Part shown: one piece after another, positions 1-9,646 of the stretch
How the letters are laid out: each line of letters begins with the position of its first letter
Numbering within the stretch: position 1 is the stretch's first letter
NCBI GenBank assembly: GCA_002696735.1
Contig: NZSL01000017.1
Location: forward strand, 1 to 40,759
Direction of reading: 5' to 3'
Source: Methylophaga sp.
GTDB taxonomy: Bacteria; Pseudomonadota; Gammaproteobacteria; Nitrosococcales; Methylophagaceae
DNA length: 40,759 nucleotides
Position numbers and translations under genes: made by a program
Notes under the pieces: model-generated
Told to the model about the DNA's origin: nothing
The model's input: only the letters and a program-made list of their open reading frames with translations
Databases searched by the model: none

Positions 1-1782
1 CTTGACTAGACGCTCAGTATTTGGTTCTGCATCAGCGACAGACTTTGGCGAGATTTGTTGTTTCTTGTTTAAGTTAAGGGCTAAATTGACAAGGTTGCAG
101 AAAAAATTCACATCGAAAAGATCCTCAATGTCGCTTTCGGATTTATCGGTAAAATCAGCTGCTGTGAGTACCTTCTCCGTCGTCAGTATTTGACTCTGCC
201 GCAATCGTTCTATCTTTGACTTGTCTCCCTTCCCATAATCACACAGAGCAACTATGTTGAGGTTGTTACCGGCAAATAACGAAGCAAAGGATGAGATTTT
301 ATCCAGTCCACCTGTTGGGCAAATAGCCCAACGCGGATCCAAATACACTCTATTTCGAGACTGAAGTGCCTGTGACATAACTTGAAGATAAACAACGTCG
401 GATGGTCCCTCGACTAGAACACAATCCTTACCAATAAACAGTGACTGAGTGATTTCATAGCCTAAATGTGCCTGCAGCGGGAAAAGCGTATCACGATCTA
501 CGGATAGTACATCGGCAGATACCTTAGTCCCTTTTACAATAGGACGGCGCGGGTCAGAATAGTCAACAACATCCTCTACGACTCGAACATCAGAAAGGCG
601 CTGGGCAGGAACCATAAATGGGGAATGAGTGGAGTAGATAACTTGGTGATCCGGCAAAATCCTATTCTCAATATAACGTAGCAAATCAGATTGTGCCTTA
701 CCGTGCAGAGTTAAGCCCGGCTCGTCGAGCAATATGATTGATTTTCCGGCTCGCTTCTTGAGTTGCTTAAACTGCGATAAAAACGAGAAAAACCAGACAA
801 ATCCAGCGCTCCTCTCAGAGAGCGGAACAGTAACTCGATGATTTTTGTTCTCTACACGAATTTTTGCTACCCGACCAGAATTAAAAGGTGGAGGATCATC
901 CGGTCGTCCATCGTTTAGTGTTATATCAACCGCGAGAGCCTCGTTTTGGCTCCAGAACTCAAATATTTCGTCTGTTATATCATTGGAAGCCCCCTCACAC
1001 TGAGCGATCAACTCTTCCAACTTTGGAGCATCTCGGAGCTCTTCAATAGTGGTACCGGCATATTCAAGAAAATCTAGGAAGATCTGATCTCCTACGGAAA
1101 TATTGTTTTGCTTTTTGTCCTGAGCAAGTTTGTCAAGCGACAGTTCACCAGACATTCGCTCAAAGTGGGATGTGTAAAAAAATCGAGGCATCCGTTTAGA
1201 GAGAATATCAATTGCCGCGAGAATAGCTGAACCTTCTCTGAAAGATTCCAAGATCGTGATCAGTGATTGTTGTGGTTCTGTTTTTTCCTCCAACGCTTTG
1301 AGCGTAGAAAGAGCGTCTGTGGTTGTTGTGAAATCCTTAATTGGCAGTTTATCTTCTGCTTTCATTGAGCTCCTAGCTTCAAGGTTTCGAAGGCATTTTT
1401 TTTGGTCAATATGTACTGACCATGTATTGCCGCTACGACCAATATAGCTGGTAACTTCAATTTGACTGCTTTGAAGGACATCATCCCCTAACGTAGCCTC
1501 AATCTCGGCTATGTCATCATCATCCAGAGACCACCAAGTTCGAGCGACTGGAGATTCTCCGTCAGGGTGGCGCTCATCAAACTTGTTAAGGTAACGGCGC
1601 GGATAGTCCCTAGTACGATCATACTCAAATGAATCCGTTGGCCGGATTCCTTGAATAGCCCGTAAAACAGCTGTTTTACCTGCCTCGTTCTTTCCAACAA
1701 GGCAGGTTAAATCTCCAACCTCGAATTCTCCACTATCCTCTATGGAACGAAAATTTGTTGCTTGAACCTTAACCAGCTTCAT
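1..1782 (-). CDS. OLD-family ATP-dependent nuclease (AAA ATPase + TOPRIM), 3' end beyond window
   Basis: An uninterrupted minus-strand frame of 594 codons runs from an ATG at 1782 to the window edge, so the C-terminus is missing. A strong ribosome binding site (GGAGG at 1787–1791) fixes the start. The N-terminus begins MKLVKVQATNFRSIEDSG, followed by a Walker A GKNEAGKT at residues 30–37. Further on come a Walker B-like SIILLDEPGLTLH, then YSTHSPFMV, the order of SMC/ABC-type ATPase heads. After this a TOPRIM-like stretch CVLVEGPSDVVYL and an acidic CDYGKGD are visible. This order is that of OLD (overcoming lysogeny) nucleases, some of which act in anti-phage defence, alone or with partners. 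It is the last visible gene of the hsdM-S-R-transposase string, 46 bp after the transposase, so it is probably co-transcribed. Family assignment is firm; the role in this operon is inference. Confidence 0.85.
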   Translation of the reverse strand, partial: MKLVKVQATNFRSIEDSGEFEVGDLTCLVGKNEAGKTAVLRAIQGIRPTDSFEYDRTRDYPRRYLNKFDERHPDGESPVARTWWSLDDDDIAEIEATLGDDVLQSSQIEVTSYIGRSGNTWSVHIDQKKCLRNLEARSSMKAEDKLPIKDFTTTTDALSTLKALEEKTEPQQSLITILESFREGSAILAAIDILSKRMPRFFYTSHFERMSGELSLDKLAQDKKQNNISVGDQIFLDFLEYAGTTIEELRDAPKLEELIAQCEGASNDITDEIFEFWSQNEALAVDITLNDGRPDDPPPFNSGRVAKIRVENKNHRVTVPLSERSAGFVWFFSFLSQFKQLKKRAGKSIILLDEPGLTLHGKAQSDLLRYIENRILPDHQVIYSTHSPFMVPAQRLSDVRVVEDVVDYSDPRRPIVKGTKVSADVLSVDRDTLFPLQAHLGYEITQSLFIGKDCVLVEGPSDVVYLQVMSQALQSRNRVYLDPRWAICPTGGLDKISSFASLFAGNNLNIVALCDYGKGDKSKIERLRQSQILTTEKVLTAADFTDKSESDIEDLFDVNFFCNLVNLALNLNKKQQISPKSVADAEPNTERLVK

Positions 1783-1828
1783 GTTGCCTCCAAATCAATT
1801 CTTAGTAATATTTCTAGCTCGGATGCTC

Positions 1829-3097
1829 CTAATCAAGTTCACCACTCTCTGCTTGCTTCAAGAGAGTAGGAATATGTGGCCCATATTCTACCTTTCCACG
1901 ACCTGAACGAATGCCACTACCAACCTTGCGAGCTTCTGCCGAATACAGGGTCTTTGCACGAATGATCTCATAGCTATAGCCGCGACCAAGTCGGTTGGAC
2001 ATCTTGATCAGTCCGTTCAAACCCTCGGTGTAGGCATTGGTAATTGGGAACGGTGCATCCCAGTAAGCAAAAATATCGTCATAGTGGTTATGAACCGTCT
2101 TGACCAACTTTTTGAATGATTCCATACCTTGGTCAGGCAGGCTATTTTCCCAAGCTTCAAAAGCGTTCTGAGCCTGCTGTTTGTCTAATTCATCATAGAT
2201 TGCAAAGAAGCTTTCCTTAAAATCATAAGCAATTGCCAATTCTGGTATTTGTTCACGAACTATAATAAGGGCTTTCTGCTCGGCAGGTGTCAGATTCTGG
2301 GGACGTTTAAGAGTAAGCCACCGTATGGACTTTTTGACGTTAATTCGTTCATTTTTACCAAGTTGGACCTGGTATTTTTTTCGTTCATCCTCCAAGGCTT
2401 CTGATGCCATTTTGACAACATGGAACTTGTCGATAACTAACTTGGCATTGGGCAAGTACTGAGCAAAAGAGCGCTTAAAGGGACGCCACATATCTGTGCA
2501 CACCCATTCCACCTTGTCTCTATCTGTCAAATCCTTAAAAAACGGCTTCAGGTGGTCTTGGGTACGATGCTCAAGCATATCGAAGACGTTGTTGGTAGCC
2601 AGATTAGTGATAACGCATCGATAACCACCGGCCAGGTTCACTTCGTCAATCCCCATAATTACAGGAGTTTCGTAGCGTACAGTCTGCTCAAGTTCTTCAA
2701 TCAGGTCATGAGCAACGTTTTTTACGGTATTCACTGCTACGCCTGTCTGCTCTGCCAAGGCCCGAAAAGTAGTGCTCAAACATTGCTGTCGGATTACATC
2801 GACCAGACGTTTGGTGGATCTGCGCTTGTCATCCAGAAAGTTCAGTTCTGGCATGGCCATCTTTCCGCAGGATTCACATCGGAAGCGCGGTCGCTGAATC
2901 TCAAGGCGAACAGGTTCCATATATAGCGGGGTATCAGAGAATCTGTTTTTGCGTGTTCCATGTTTGTGCATTGGAGTCTTGCAGGCCTCGCACAAGGGAA
3001 CTTCGACCTCTTCTGGCACCGCAACAATAATGAGCGCCTTGCTTTCTTTGTACATATCTACCGGTTTGATTCCCGGCAGATTCAACAGATCAAGCAT
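1829..3097 (-). CDS. ISL3-family transposase, intact, embedded in the R-M operon
   Basis: This 422-aa protein has the full ISL3 layout. An N-terminal zinc-binding pair lies at C36/C39 and C74/C77, then a helix-turn-helix region near residues 110–130, then the DDE transposase domain. Candidate catalytic residues are D151 (IMGIDEV), D202 (VCTDMW) and E358 (NAYTEGLNGLIK), and the family DKFHVVK motif is also present. The length is normal for the family and no frameshift is seen. The odd part is context. The ATG lies only 4 bp after the hsdR stop, the gene runs in the same direction as the hsd genes, and 46 bp separate it from the OLD gene. I could not find convincing terminal inverted repeats on either side, and there is no room for an IS left end outside hsdR. 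It is either a recently inserted IS whose end overlaps the hsdR tail or a stand-alone, possibly domesticated gene. Confidence 0.9.
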   Translation of the reverse strand: MLDLLNLPGIKPVDMYKESKALIIVAVPEEVEVPLCEACKTPMHKHGTRKNRFSDTPLYMEPVRLEIQRPRFRCESCGKMAMPELNFLDDKRRSTKRLVDVIRQQCLSTTFRALAEQTGVAVNTVKNVAHDLIEELEQTVRYETPVIMGIDEVNLAGGYRCVITNLATNNVFDMLEHRTQDHLKPFFKDLTDRDKVEWVCTDMWRPFKRSFAQYLPNAKLVIDKFHVVKMASEALEDERKKYQVQLGKNERINVKKSIRWLTLKRPQNLTPAEQKALIIVREQIPELAIAYDFKESFFAIYDELDKQQAQNAFEAWENSLPDQGMESFKKLVKTVHNHYDDIFAYWDAPFPITNAYTEGLNGLIKMSNRLGRGYSYEIIRAKTLYSAEARKVGSGIRSGRGKVEYGPHIPTLLKQAESGELD

Positions 3098-3101
3098 CGA
3101 C

Positions 3102-6100
3102 TTAGTCCATGTCCAAGTCTATGTCTTTGCCTTCACGCAGCATCTCATAAACCACGTCAACCAGCACAGACATGCCCTGACGGTCCGATTTAAGCACTTG
3201 AGTGGCTAGTTTCTGATGACTGGAGAGTGCCCGAACAACAGCTTGTTGAACCGCACCAGGCAAGTTCCCTTTCATGGCTTGTTCACGGGTATTACTCTCC
3301 ACCTGGGCCATAACCACATCGCTTTCACCAGTAATCGACTTAATTTGATTAACGAAGGCTACCTGATCTTGTATGGGGGTAGCCTCACCAAACAGACTAT
3401 TAAGCCGTTCGATAATTTCTTTGACGAACTTCGGCTTATCTCCAGTAACACCTCCACTACCAGGGCCAATTGGTTTCAACACAGGTGTTTCATTATCATC
3501 AGTTCCTTGATCAGGACGGGACTTGATGTCAAATCCAGTGAGAACTAGTCCAGTCAAGTCCACACTTTCTGGTGTTTCATGCAGCAGACGTTTTTGCAGC
3601 AATTTGGCGAATGCTGCGAAGTTTTCCAGTTCAGGATCTCCAAAATCAATAAGCTGTGCGATGTATGAGTAGGTACGACAGAAACGGCCTAAGTCAGACT
3701 TGAATCCAATTAAAGCCTTGATTTGCTCGGCATACTCATCTTGATGATGGTCGGCAGACTTCATGCCAGCTTCATCGCCTTTGGCGCGAGCCTTCTCAAA
3801 AGCTGCTTCCCATGTTGCCATGCCGTCACGCAGCATCTTCATTTTTTCGTTATAAAGGTTGGTCGCACCGCTTGTTGCTGCATACAAGGCTTTGTGTTGT
3901 GGCGATTTGGTATGAGTTATGTCACGGATGGTCTTGAAACGTGCATCCTTGAAAGCGGCTAAATCCTTAGCATCATAAAGTCCGTGCTCATCGAGCCGAT
4001 CTTTGATCTCATAAACCACGTTGAGATCTTGCACTTCGTCAATGCGGGCGCCGTCATCATAGAGTGCAAAAGCTTGGCGGACATTTTCAGGGTCATTCAC
4101 AAAGTCGATGATGAAAACCTCATCCTTGCCAGGAGCCATTCGGTTTAGGCGGGCAAAGGTCTGCACGATCTCTACATGGTTGGCGATTTTCTTATCGACA
4201 TACATCGCCACCAACTTGGGTTGGTCAAAGCCGGTCTGAAATTTGTCGGCAACCAGCATTACCCTGTATTCAGGGCGGTCAAAAGCAAAGCGCAAATCCT
4301 GCCCTTGTACCTCCGGGTTCATATTTTGCTCTGTGAATTCCTCGTTTTCATCCACGATGAATACATCATCTTTGAAAGCATCGTCATCCTGATGCATGAC
4401 CTGTTTGCTAGTCATCTTGCCAGAGAACGCAACCAATGAATGGATAAAACCATACTCGCTATGTTGTTCAATATAGCGGTCAAAGGCTTTTTTGTAGCGA
4501 ATGGCGGCAGCTCGGGAGCTGGTGACAACCATTGCTTTAGCCTTGCTATCCAGACGGTGTGCAACGTTCTTGACGAAATGTTCAATGATGAACTGTACCT
4601 TCTGGGTCACATTGGTCGGATGTAATGCCATCCATTGGGCCAGGGCTCGTTTGGCAGCCTTGCCGCTTACCCGCTTGTTGTCTTCAAGTTGTTTGGAGAG
4701 ATTGAAGGCCGTCTTATAAGGCACATAACCTTTTAACACATCCAAAATAAACTTCTCTTCGATAGCTTGCCGCATCGTGTAGGTATGGAAGGCTTCCGGC
4801 TTATTGTCCTCTGACAGCGGTTTGGTAGGGTCTGCAGGGCGACCAAACAACATCAAAGTGGAGTGCTTTGGTGTGGCGGTAAATGCAAAGTAGCTAATAT
4901 TATCAGGGCGAGCGCGTGACTTTTGCAGTTGCTCCAATAACTCATCCACCGTCATGTTGGACATTTTGCCATGCCCACTCATACCCAAAGCAGCTTGCAG
5001 CTTGGCTGCAGTTGAACCAGTTTGAGAATTATGTGCTTCATCAATAATCACCGCAAAGCTCTTTCCCTTCAAGCTCTTGTCGGTGATGATGGCTTCCATC
5101 GCGTAAGGAAATGTCTGGATTGTGACCACGATAATCGGTGTGCCAGCCAGTAATGCTTCGGAGAGCTGCTTGCTTTTGGATTTGGAAGACTTCTGTCTGT
5201 CAATCGCTGCAATCACACCAAACTGATGATCGATTTGTTTTACCGCATCCTGGAGCTGGCTATCAAGCACGTTGCGGTCGGTCACAATAATGACGCTGTT
5301 GAACACAGGATCGCCATTATCTTCCCGAAGCTTGACCAAATCGTGGGCCGTCCATGAGATGGTGCTGGTTTTACCAGAACCAGCACTATGGTCGGCAAGA
5401 TAAGTCATTCCCGCACCATTCGTGCGAGCATCGGCCAGCATTTCATTCACTGCTGTCCATTGGTGAAAACGTGGAAAGATCAAGGTTTCCTTCTTGGACC
5501 AATTTCCCTGAATATCCACAGCATCCTTTTTTTCGACATACACAAAGCTATGGAAGACCCTTAGCCAGGCATCAGGTTGGCACACATCCTCCCAGAAGTA
5601 GGCCACCGGATATTCTTGGGTTCCATCGGGCTTGATTTCTCCAGGTGGATTGCCTGCATGACCATTGTTGCCTTTATTGAACGGAAGGAAGAAAGTGTTG
5701 TCTCCATCTAGCTTGGTAGCCATCATGATTTCGGAGTCTGACATAGCAAAGTGCACGACTGCACCTCGCTTAAAGCTTAATAACGGCTCTTTACGCTTGG
5801 TTTTTGGGTCAAGCGGCAAACGATCTTGCCGATACTGATCCATCGCAGCTTCAGCCGATTGTGTAAAGTCAGTCTTTAGTTCAACAGTCGCCACAGGCAG
5901 ACCATTGATGAAGAAAACCAGATCAATCGCAAACTCACGCGCAGGGTGATATTTCAGCTCGGGCACAACACGAAGAATATTGGCTTTGTAACGTTCAATG
6001 ACGGCCTGATTACGCTTATCTTCTGGCGCTGTTTCAGTCATTTCAATCAGGCCGCAACCAGCAATTGAGAAACCTTGGCGCAGTACCTGAACGGTTCCTT

Positions 6101-6344
6101 GCTGTTCCAGTGCTTTGGTTAGACGCTCCATCACAACATCAAGAGTTTTGGTGCCGTTTAAGCGCTCTAGTTTTTCCCACTTGTCATCTTGGCCGCTAGT
6201 CTTTATCCAGCTTTCAAGGTCTTCAGGATAGAGCGCCCTATCGCTATCATAGTATTTGGCATGACCCAGTTTCCAACCTTGCTCGACCAGCCGATCAACG
6301 ATATAGCTTTGAAAGTGCTTTTCCTGATGAGCCGATGAGTTCAT
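3102..6344 (-). CDS. hsdR: Type I restriction enzyme R subunit (HsdR)
   Basis: This 1080-aa protein is the motor and nuclease subunit of a type I restriction complex, cutting unmodified DNA after ATP-driven translocation. The N-terminal PD-(D/E)xK nuclease is visible around residues 135–157 (D141, E155, K157 in VELK). The SF2 helicase follows, with Walker A SAGSGKT near 320–326, DEAH at 435–438, motif III FTATP, and late motifs KFQTGFDQPK and QTFARLNR. The C-terminal helical region ends in EGKDIDLDMD. Length is typical. The ATG overlaps the hsdS stop by 4 bp, so the genes are translationally coupled. All key motifs are intact, so the subunit should be active. Confidence 0.95.
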   Translation of the reverse strand: MNSSAHQEKHFQSYIVDRLVEQGWKLGHAKYYDSDRALYPEDLESWIKTSGQDDKWEKLERLNGTKTLDVVMERLTKALEQQGTVQVLRQGFSIAGCGLIEMTETAPEDKRNQAVIERYKANILRVVPELKYHPAREFAIDLVFFINGLPVATVELKTDFTQSAEAAMDQYRQDRLPLDPKTKRKEPLLSFKRGAVVHFAMSDSEIMMATKLDGDNTFFLPFNKGNNGHAGNPPGEIKPDGTQEYPVAYFWEDVCQPDAWLRVFHSFVYVEKKDAVDIQGNWSKKETLIFPRFHQWTAVNEMLADARTNGAGMTYLADHSAGSGKTSTISWTAHDLVKLREDNGDPVFNSVIIVTDRNVLDSQLQDAVKQIDHQFGVIAAIDRQKSSKSKSKQLSEALLAGTPIIVVTIQTFPYAMEAIITDKSLKGKSFAVIIDEAHNSQTGSTAAKLQAALGMSGHGKMSNMTVDELLEQLQKSRARPDNISYFAFTATPKHSTLMLFGRPADPTKPLSEDNKPEAFHTYTMRQAIEEKFILDVLKGYVPYKTAFNLSKQLEDNKRVSGKAAKRALAQWMALHPTNVTQKVQFIIEHFVKNVAHRLDSKAKAMVVTSSRAAAIRYKKAFDRYIEQHSEYGFIHSLVAFSGKMTSKQVMHQDDDAFKDDVFIVDENEEFTEQNMNPEVQGQDLRFAFDRPEYRVMLVADKFQTGFDQPKLVAMYVDKKIANHVEIVQTFARLNRMAPGKDEVFIIDFVNDPENVRQAFALYDDGARIDEVQDLNVVYEIKDRLDEHGLYDAKDLAAFKDARFKTIRDITHTKSPQHKALYAATSGATNLYNEKMKMLRDGMATWEAAFEKARAKGDEAGMKSADHHQDEYAEQIKALIGFKSDLGRFCRTYSYIAQLIDFGDPELENFAAFAKLLQKRLLHETPESVDLTGLVLTGFDIKSRPDQGTDDNETPVLKPIGPGSGGVTGDKPKFVKEIIERLNSLFGEATPIQDQVAFVNQIKSITGESDVVMAQVESNTREQAMKGNLPGAVQQAVVRALSSHQKLATQVLKSDRQGMSVLVDVVYEMLREGKDIDLDMD

Positions 6345-7567
6345 GCGGGTTCTCCTTGTAAATCTATCTGTCCAGTCACTGCCGCTGTGATAAAAGCTGA
6401 ACGACGCTCTTTGAGCAAGTCTATGCTTTTTTGAGTTTTACTTATAAGTTCGTCGATTCGGGTGGTTTCGAAGTCGAGCGCTGATGCTATACGGGATTGC
6501 TCTGAGCGATCTGGAAATGCAACCAAATGTGACCCTAAATCTGTTTGCGTCATACTTGGACGAGCAGTGTTTGTAGCGTAATAGTCGAATGGAATTGTCT
6601 TGGCAATGTAATAACAAAACTTACCGTTTACATTAGGCATGATTTGTGTCCAATACATGGTATCCACAGTCCAGAATTTTTCATTAACATACAGTGGCTT
6701 GTCTATTGTGCCTTTCCTGCCTAATAAAACCGACTCACCATCATAGATATAATTAGTTGCGTATGAAAACACACCGCCAGAGCCGTATACAGGAAATCCT
6801 TTTTCAGCCTCTATATCTTTGTGATCAGAACCATTTTTAATGGATACTAATCGCCTGAATTGAGCTATTTTCCAGTGCTCCGGTATTTCACCAATCCATT
6901 CAACGCCAGAATCCTTCATCTTCACATCAGAGTTCAGCCCTTTTGTAACTGCATGGGTGATCAGTGCCTGACGCTTTTCTTTGAGTAATTCAATGAAGCG
7001 AGCTTTCTTAGAAATGAGTGTGTCAATACGAGAGGCTTCTGCTCTGGTTCTATCACGAATTACAATTTGTTCTTCAACCGGTGGCAAAGGCATTAGTATA
7101 TTACCAATACCTTCCCAGTCCGCACGGGGCATCTTCGCGCCTTCACACGTCGACTCGATCTGCTGAGTTACATGGGGTGATAGAAGCCAGTTTTGAAGCA
7201 GTTCAGGCAGAACCCTATCAGGTTGTAAAGCAAGAAATTCAGTAGAACACACTCCGTCAAAATCAGTAATTATTGCTTTTCGAAGGTAAGGTCTTAGCTT
7301 TCCATACAAAACTTGGCCCTTAGAAAAAACGCCTACAGTAGAGGTATCAGACTGCCGGGAGTTACTCTCTGTTGGTGCGTATTTACCAGATCCAGATTCA
7401 ACATCTTCTAACCCTATATAGGGAATGTTATCTCTAGCTTCAGAAGTTCTCGCCGTGTTTAGTGTTGTAAATCTTTTGATCCGAACTATGTCCCAATGTT
7501 TTGGAATCGGTTCAATCCATCCAACGCCAGATTCTTTATACGCAGTGTATGGTTTGTAGTGACTCAT
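6341..7567 (-). CDS. hsdS: Type I restriction-modification specificity subunit S (HsdS)
   Basis: This 408-aa protein determines which bipartite DNA sequence the complex recognises. It has the usual two half-subunit repeats. Each target-recognition domain opens with a related motif (ESGVGWIEPIPKHW near residue 12 and DSGVEWIGEIPEHW in the middle). Each ends in a conserved helical spacer (RIDTLISKKARFIELLKEKR and RIDELISKTQKSIDLLKERR) that docks HsdM. The two recognition domains are otherwise dissimilar, so the target is probably asymmetric; the sequence recognised cannot be read from the gene. It overlaps hsdM and hsdR by 4 bp at its two ends. Confidence 0.94.
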   Translation of the reverse strand: MSHYKPYTAYKESGVGWIEPIPKHWDIVRIKRFTTLNTARTSEARDNIPYIGLEDVESGSGKYAPTESNSRQSDTSTVGVFSKGQVLYGKLRPYLRKAIITDFDGVCSTEFLALQPDRVLPELLQNWLLSPHVTQQIESTCEGAKMPRADWEGIGNILMPLPPVEEQIVIRDRTRAEASRIDTLISKKARFIELLKEKRQALITHAVTKGLNSDVKMKDSGVEWIGEIPEHWKIAQFRRLVSIKNGSDHKDIEAEKGFPVYGSGGVFSYATNYIYDGESVLLGRKGTIDKPLYVNEKFWTVDTMYWTQIMPNVNGKFCYYIAKTIPFDYYATNTARPSMTQTDLGSHLVAFPDRSEQSRIASALDFETTRIDELISKTQKSIDLLKERRSAFITAAVTGQIDLQGEPA

Positions 7568-9591
7568 TCGGTTGCCACCTCAGCCAATAGTGCTGCGATT
7601 TCGTTTTCAACCTTTTTCAACTCAGCATCAATGTCATGCAGCTTACGAGGCGGCTGATACTGGTAGAAGAAGCGGTTAAAGTTGATTTCATAACCTACAC
7701 GACCGAGCTGCTTGTCCTTGTCATCGGTATAGCTTTCGTCAATATAGGCGTCCGGCACATGCGGCATTACTTCGCGGACAAAGTAATCTTGAATCGAATC
7801 TAAGTACGGCACATTTTCGTAATCAGTTAAATCGGTGTCTGGAACAAATTCACCTTGAGCATTTATAACAGGATCTGCTTCGGGATCTTTTTGTCCAAAA
7901 GCGTTTACCAGTGCAGTGATAAAGGTTTTGTTAGCTTTAACCTTCATCGATTTAGCTCCTGCGTCTTTAACTGTTTCTTTTGCGAAGGTTTCTGCCCAGC
8001 TATATTTCTTAGCTTCATTCAAATGCGGCTCAATGGCTGCAAGCCAAAATGATTGGTGTTCTGGCGATAGTTTTTGCCAAACCTCAGAAGATTCCAAATT
8101 TGATAGCCCTTGTTTATCTAGCATCAGTTTCATGCGCAGTGGCCGCAGCACTTTAATTCGACGATAGCCAAATATGCGGTAATCGACCATTTTTGAAAGC
8201 TCGTCATTTTCAGCCGCAGCATAAATATCCAAGATTTGACGGCGCTGGTCGTCACTCACTATGCGGCGCTTGTTGCCTTCGTTTTTAATGGGCGTCCAAA
8301 GATTGGTTGCATTGATAAGTTGGACCTTACCTTTACGGTTCTCGGTTTTCTTATTGGATAAAATCCACAGGTATGTAGCGATATTGGTTCTAAAGAAAAT
8401 ATCCGTTGGTAGTGCCACAATTGCTTCAACAAGGTCATTTTCTAGCAACCAGCGGCGTATTTCAGACTCGCCAGAGCCAGCGCCACCATTAAATAACGGA
8501 GAACCGGATAAAACGATAGCGGCGCGTCCACCGCCATTTTTGGGTAGCTCTAGCTTGCTGGCTAGGTGCATGAGAAACAGCATAGAGCCGTCGTTAATAC
8601 GTGGTAATCCTGGCCCAAAACGGCCTAATGCACCTTGCTTATGTTCTCGTTCAACAGCCGACTTATCCTTTTCCCATTTTTTACCAAACGGTGGATTGGA
8701 CAAGCAGTAATGGAAGCGCTCACCAACGAACTTATCATTAGAAAGTGTGCTACCTTGACGAATGTTTTGAGAAAGGTCACGGCCAGGATCTGATTCAAGT
8801 CGGCGGATCAACATGCCCGCGACACAAACAGCATGAGTTTCCGGCTCTAGCTCTTGGCCATGTGGAACTAATACAGGTGGGATTTTATAATGACTACCGT
8901 AATCGGCTGCATGGTTCATAGCATCGGTCAAAAATCCGCCTGTACCACAAGTAGGATCGTAAAGAGTGCGGATAAGGCCAGGGCTTTCCTCAAACAAGGC
9001 ATCATCAGGATCAAGTAATAACGCGGTAGCTAAATGTACGATGTCGCGAGGCGTCATGAAGTCTTCAGCACCTTCGTTAACCTCCGCACCGAAACGGCGA
9101 ATGAGATGCTCGTAGATGTTACTCATCACCCGGTCAGGCACGGCATTAGGGTGCAAATCAATACCTGCAAAGTTCTTACAAATGGTGTATAACAATCCCG
9201 CTTTCTCAAGCCGAATTATTGTGTTACCAAACTCAAACTCTTCAAAAATCGCTCTGGCATTATCGGAAAAGAGTGTGATGTAATCTTCAAGATTTCGGCG
9301 TGTTTTCGTGCTGCCAAGTGTTGAAAGCGAATACTCAGATGTATTGTAGAATGGGTAGCCTGCGGTTTGACGTAATATCGGATCAAGCTCTACTTCAGCA
9401 TCCTTGAAGTTATCGTAAGCTTCTCTTACCGCATCTCTAGTAGATTCAAGAGCACACTCCAATCGACGCAATAAAGTAAATGGCAGAATGATCTTACCGA
9501 AATCAGTATGCTTAAAATCCCCCCAGAGATCTTCTGCATTTTTCCAAATAAAATCTGCTTGCGATGCAGCCGAACCTGCAAACTCTGACAT
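7564..9591 (-). CDS. hsdM: Type I N6-adenine DNA methyltransferase subunit M (HsdM)
   Basis: HsdM transfers a methyl group from SAM to adenine in the HsdS-specified target and forms the core of the R-M complex. I chose the ATG at 9591 (MSEFAGSAASQADF, 675 aa) because GGAGG sits 5 nt upstream. A longer in-frame start at 9618 would begin inside a leader repeat. The N-terminal helical domain (ADFIWKNAEDLWGDFK) is typical of the family. The SAM-binding motif DPTCGTGGF lies near residues 212–220 and the catalytic NPPF at about 299–302. A long C-terminal part past residue 450 fits the larger HsdM subfamily. It is the first gene of the operon and overlaps hsdS by 4 bp. Confidence 0.95.
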   Translation of the reverse strand: MSEFAGSAASQADFIWKNAEDLWGDFKHTDFGKIILPFTLLRRLECALESTRDAVREAYDNFKDAEVELDPILRQTAGYPFYNTSEYSLSTLGSTKTRRNLEDYITLFSDNARAIFEEFEFGNTIIRLEKAGLLYTICKNFAGIDLHPNAVPDRVMSNIYEHLIRRFGAEVNEGAEDFMTPRDIVHLATALLLDPDDALFEESPGLIRTLYDPTCGTGGFLTDAMNHAADYGSHYKIPPVLVPHGQELEPETHAVCVAGMLIRRLESDPGRDLSQNIRQGSTLSNDKFVGERFHYCLSNPPFGKKWEKDKSAVEREHKQGALGRFGPGLPRINDGSMLFLMHLASKLELPKNGGGRAAIVLSGSPLFNGGAGSGESEIRRWLLENDLVEAIVALPTDIFFRTNIATYLWILSNKKTENRKGKVQLINATNLWTPIKNEGNKRRIVSDDQRRQILDIYAAAENDELSKMVDYRIFGYRRIKVLRPLRMKLMLDKQGLSNLESSEVWQKLSPEHQSFWLAAIEPHLNEAKKYSWAETFAKETVKDAGAKSMKVKANKTFITALVNAFGQKDPEADPVINAQGEFVPDTDLTDYENVPYLDSIQDYFVREVMPHVPDAYIDESYTDDKDKQLGRVGYEINFNRFFYQYQPPRKLHDIDAELKKVENEIAALLAEVATE

Positions 9592-9600
9592 TTTGGCCTC

Positions 9601-9621
9601 CAACCATGTTTTGCACAAAAC
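9601..9621 (-). promoter_or_regulatory. hsdM-proximal copy of the leader repeat (operator-like)
   Basis: One of two identical 21-bp direct repeats. It contains the 14-bp palindrome GTTTTGCACAAAAC (6-bp arms, 2-bp centre) followed on the hsdM strand by ATGGTTG. This copy ends immediately before and partly abuts the hsdM ribosome binding site (GGAGG). A bound protein here could block transcription or translation of the hsd operon. No dedicated regulator gene is seen in the window. Confidence 0.5.
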
Positions 9622-9646
9622 GGTACATTACATAAACGATAATTGT

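Noticed and set aside
2552-2926. 124-aa plus-strand frame inside the transposase gene
   Set aside because: Shadow of the ISL3 gene with no domain features.
1811-3105. Short partly matching inverted sequence (TCGATGCT near 3094–3101 and TCGGATGCT near 1819–1827) flanking the transposase as IS ends
   Set aside because: Only 8–9 bases match with an indel, one copy overlaps the start codon, and it does not resemble known ISL3 termini; likely chance.
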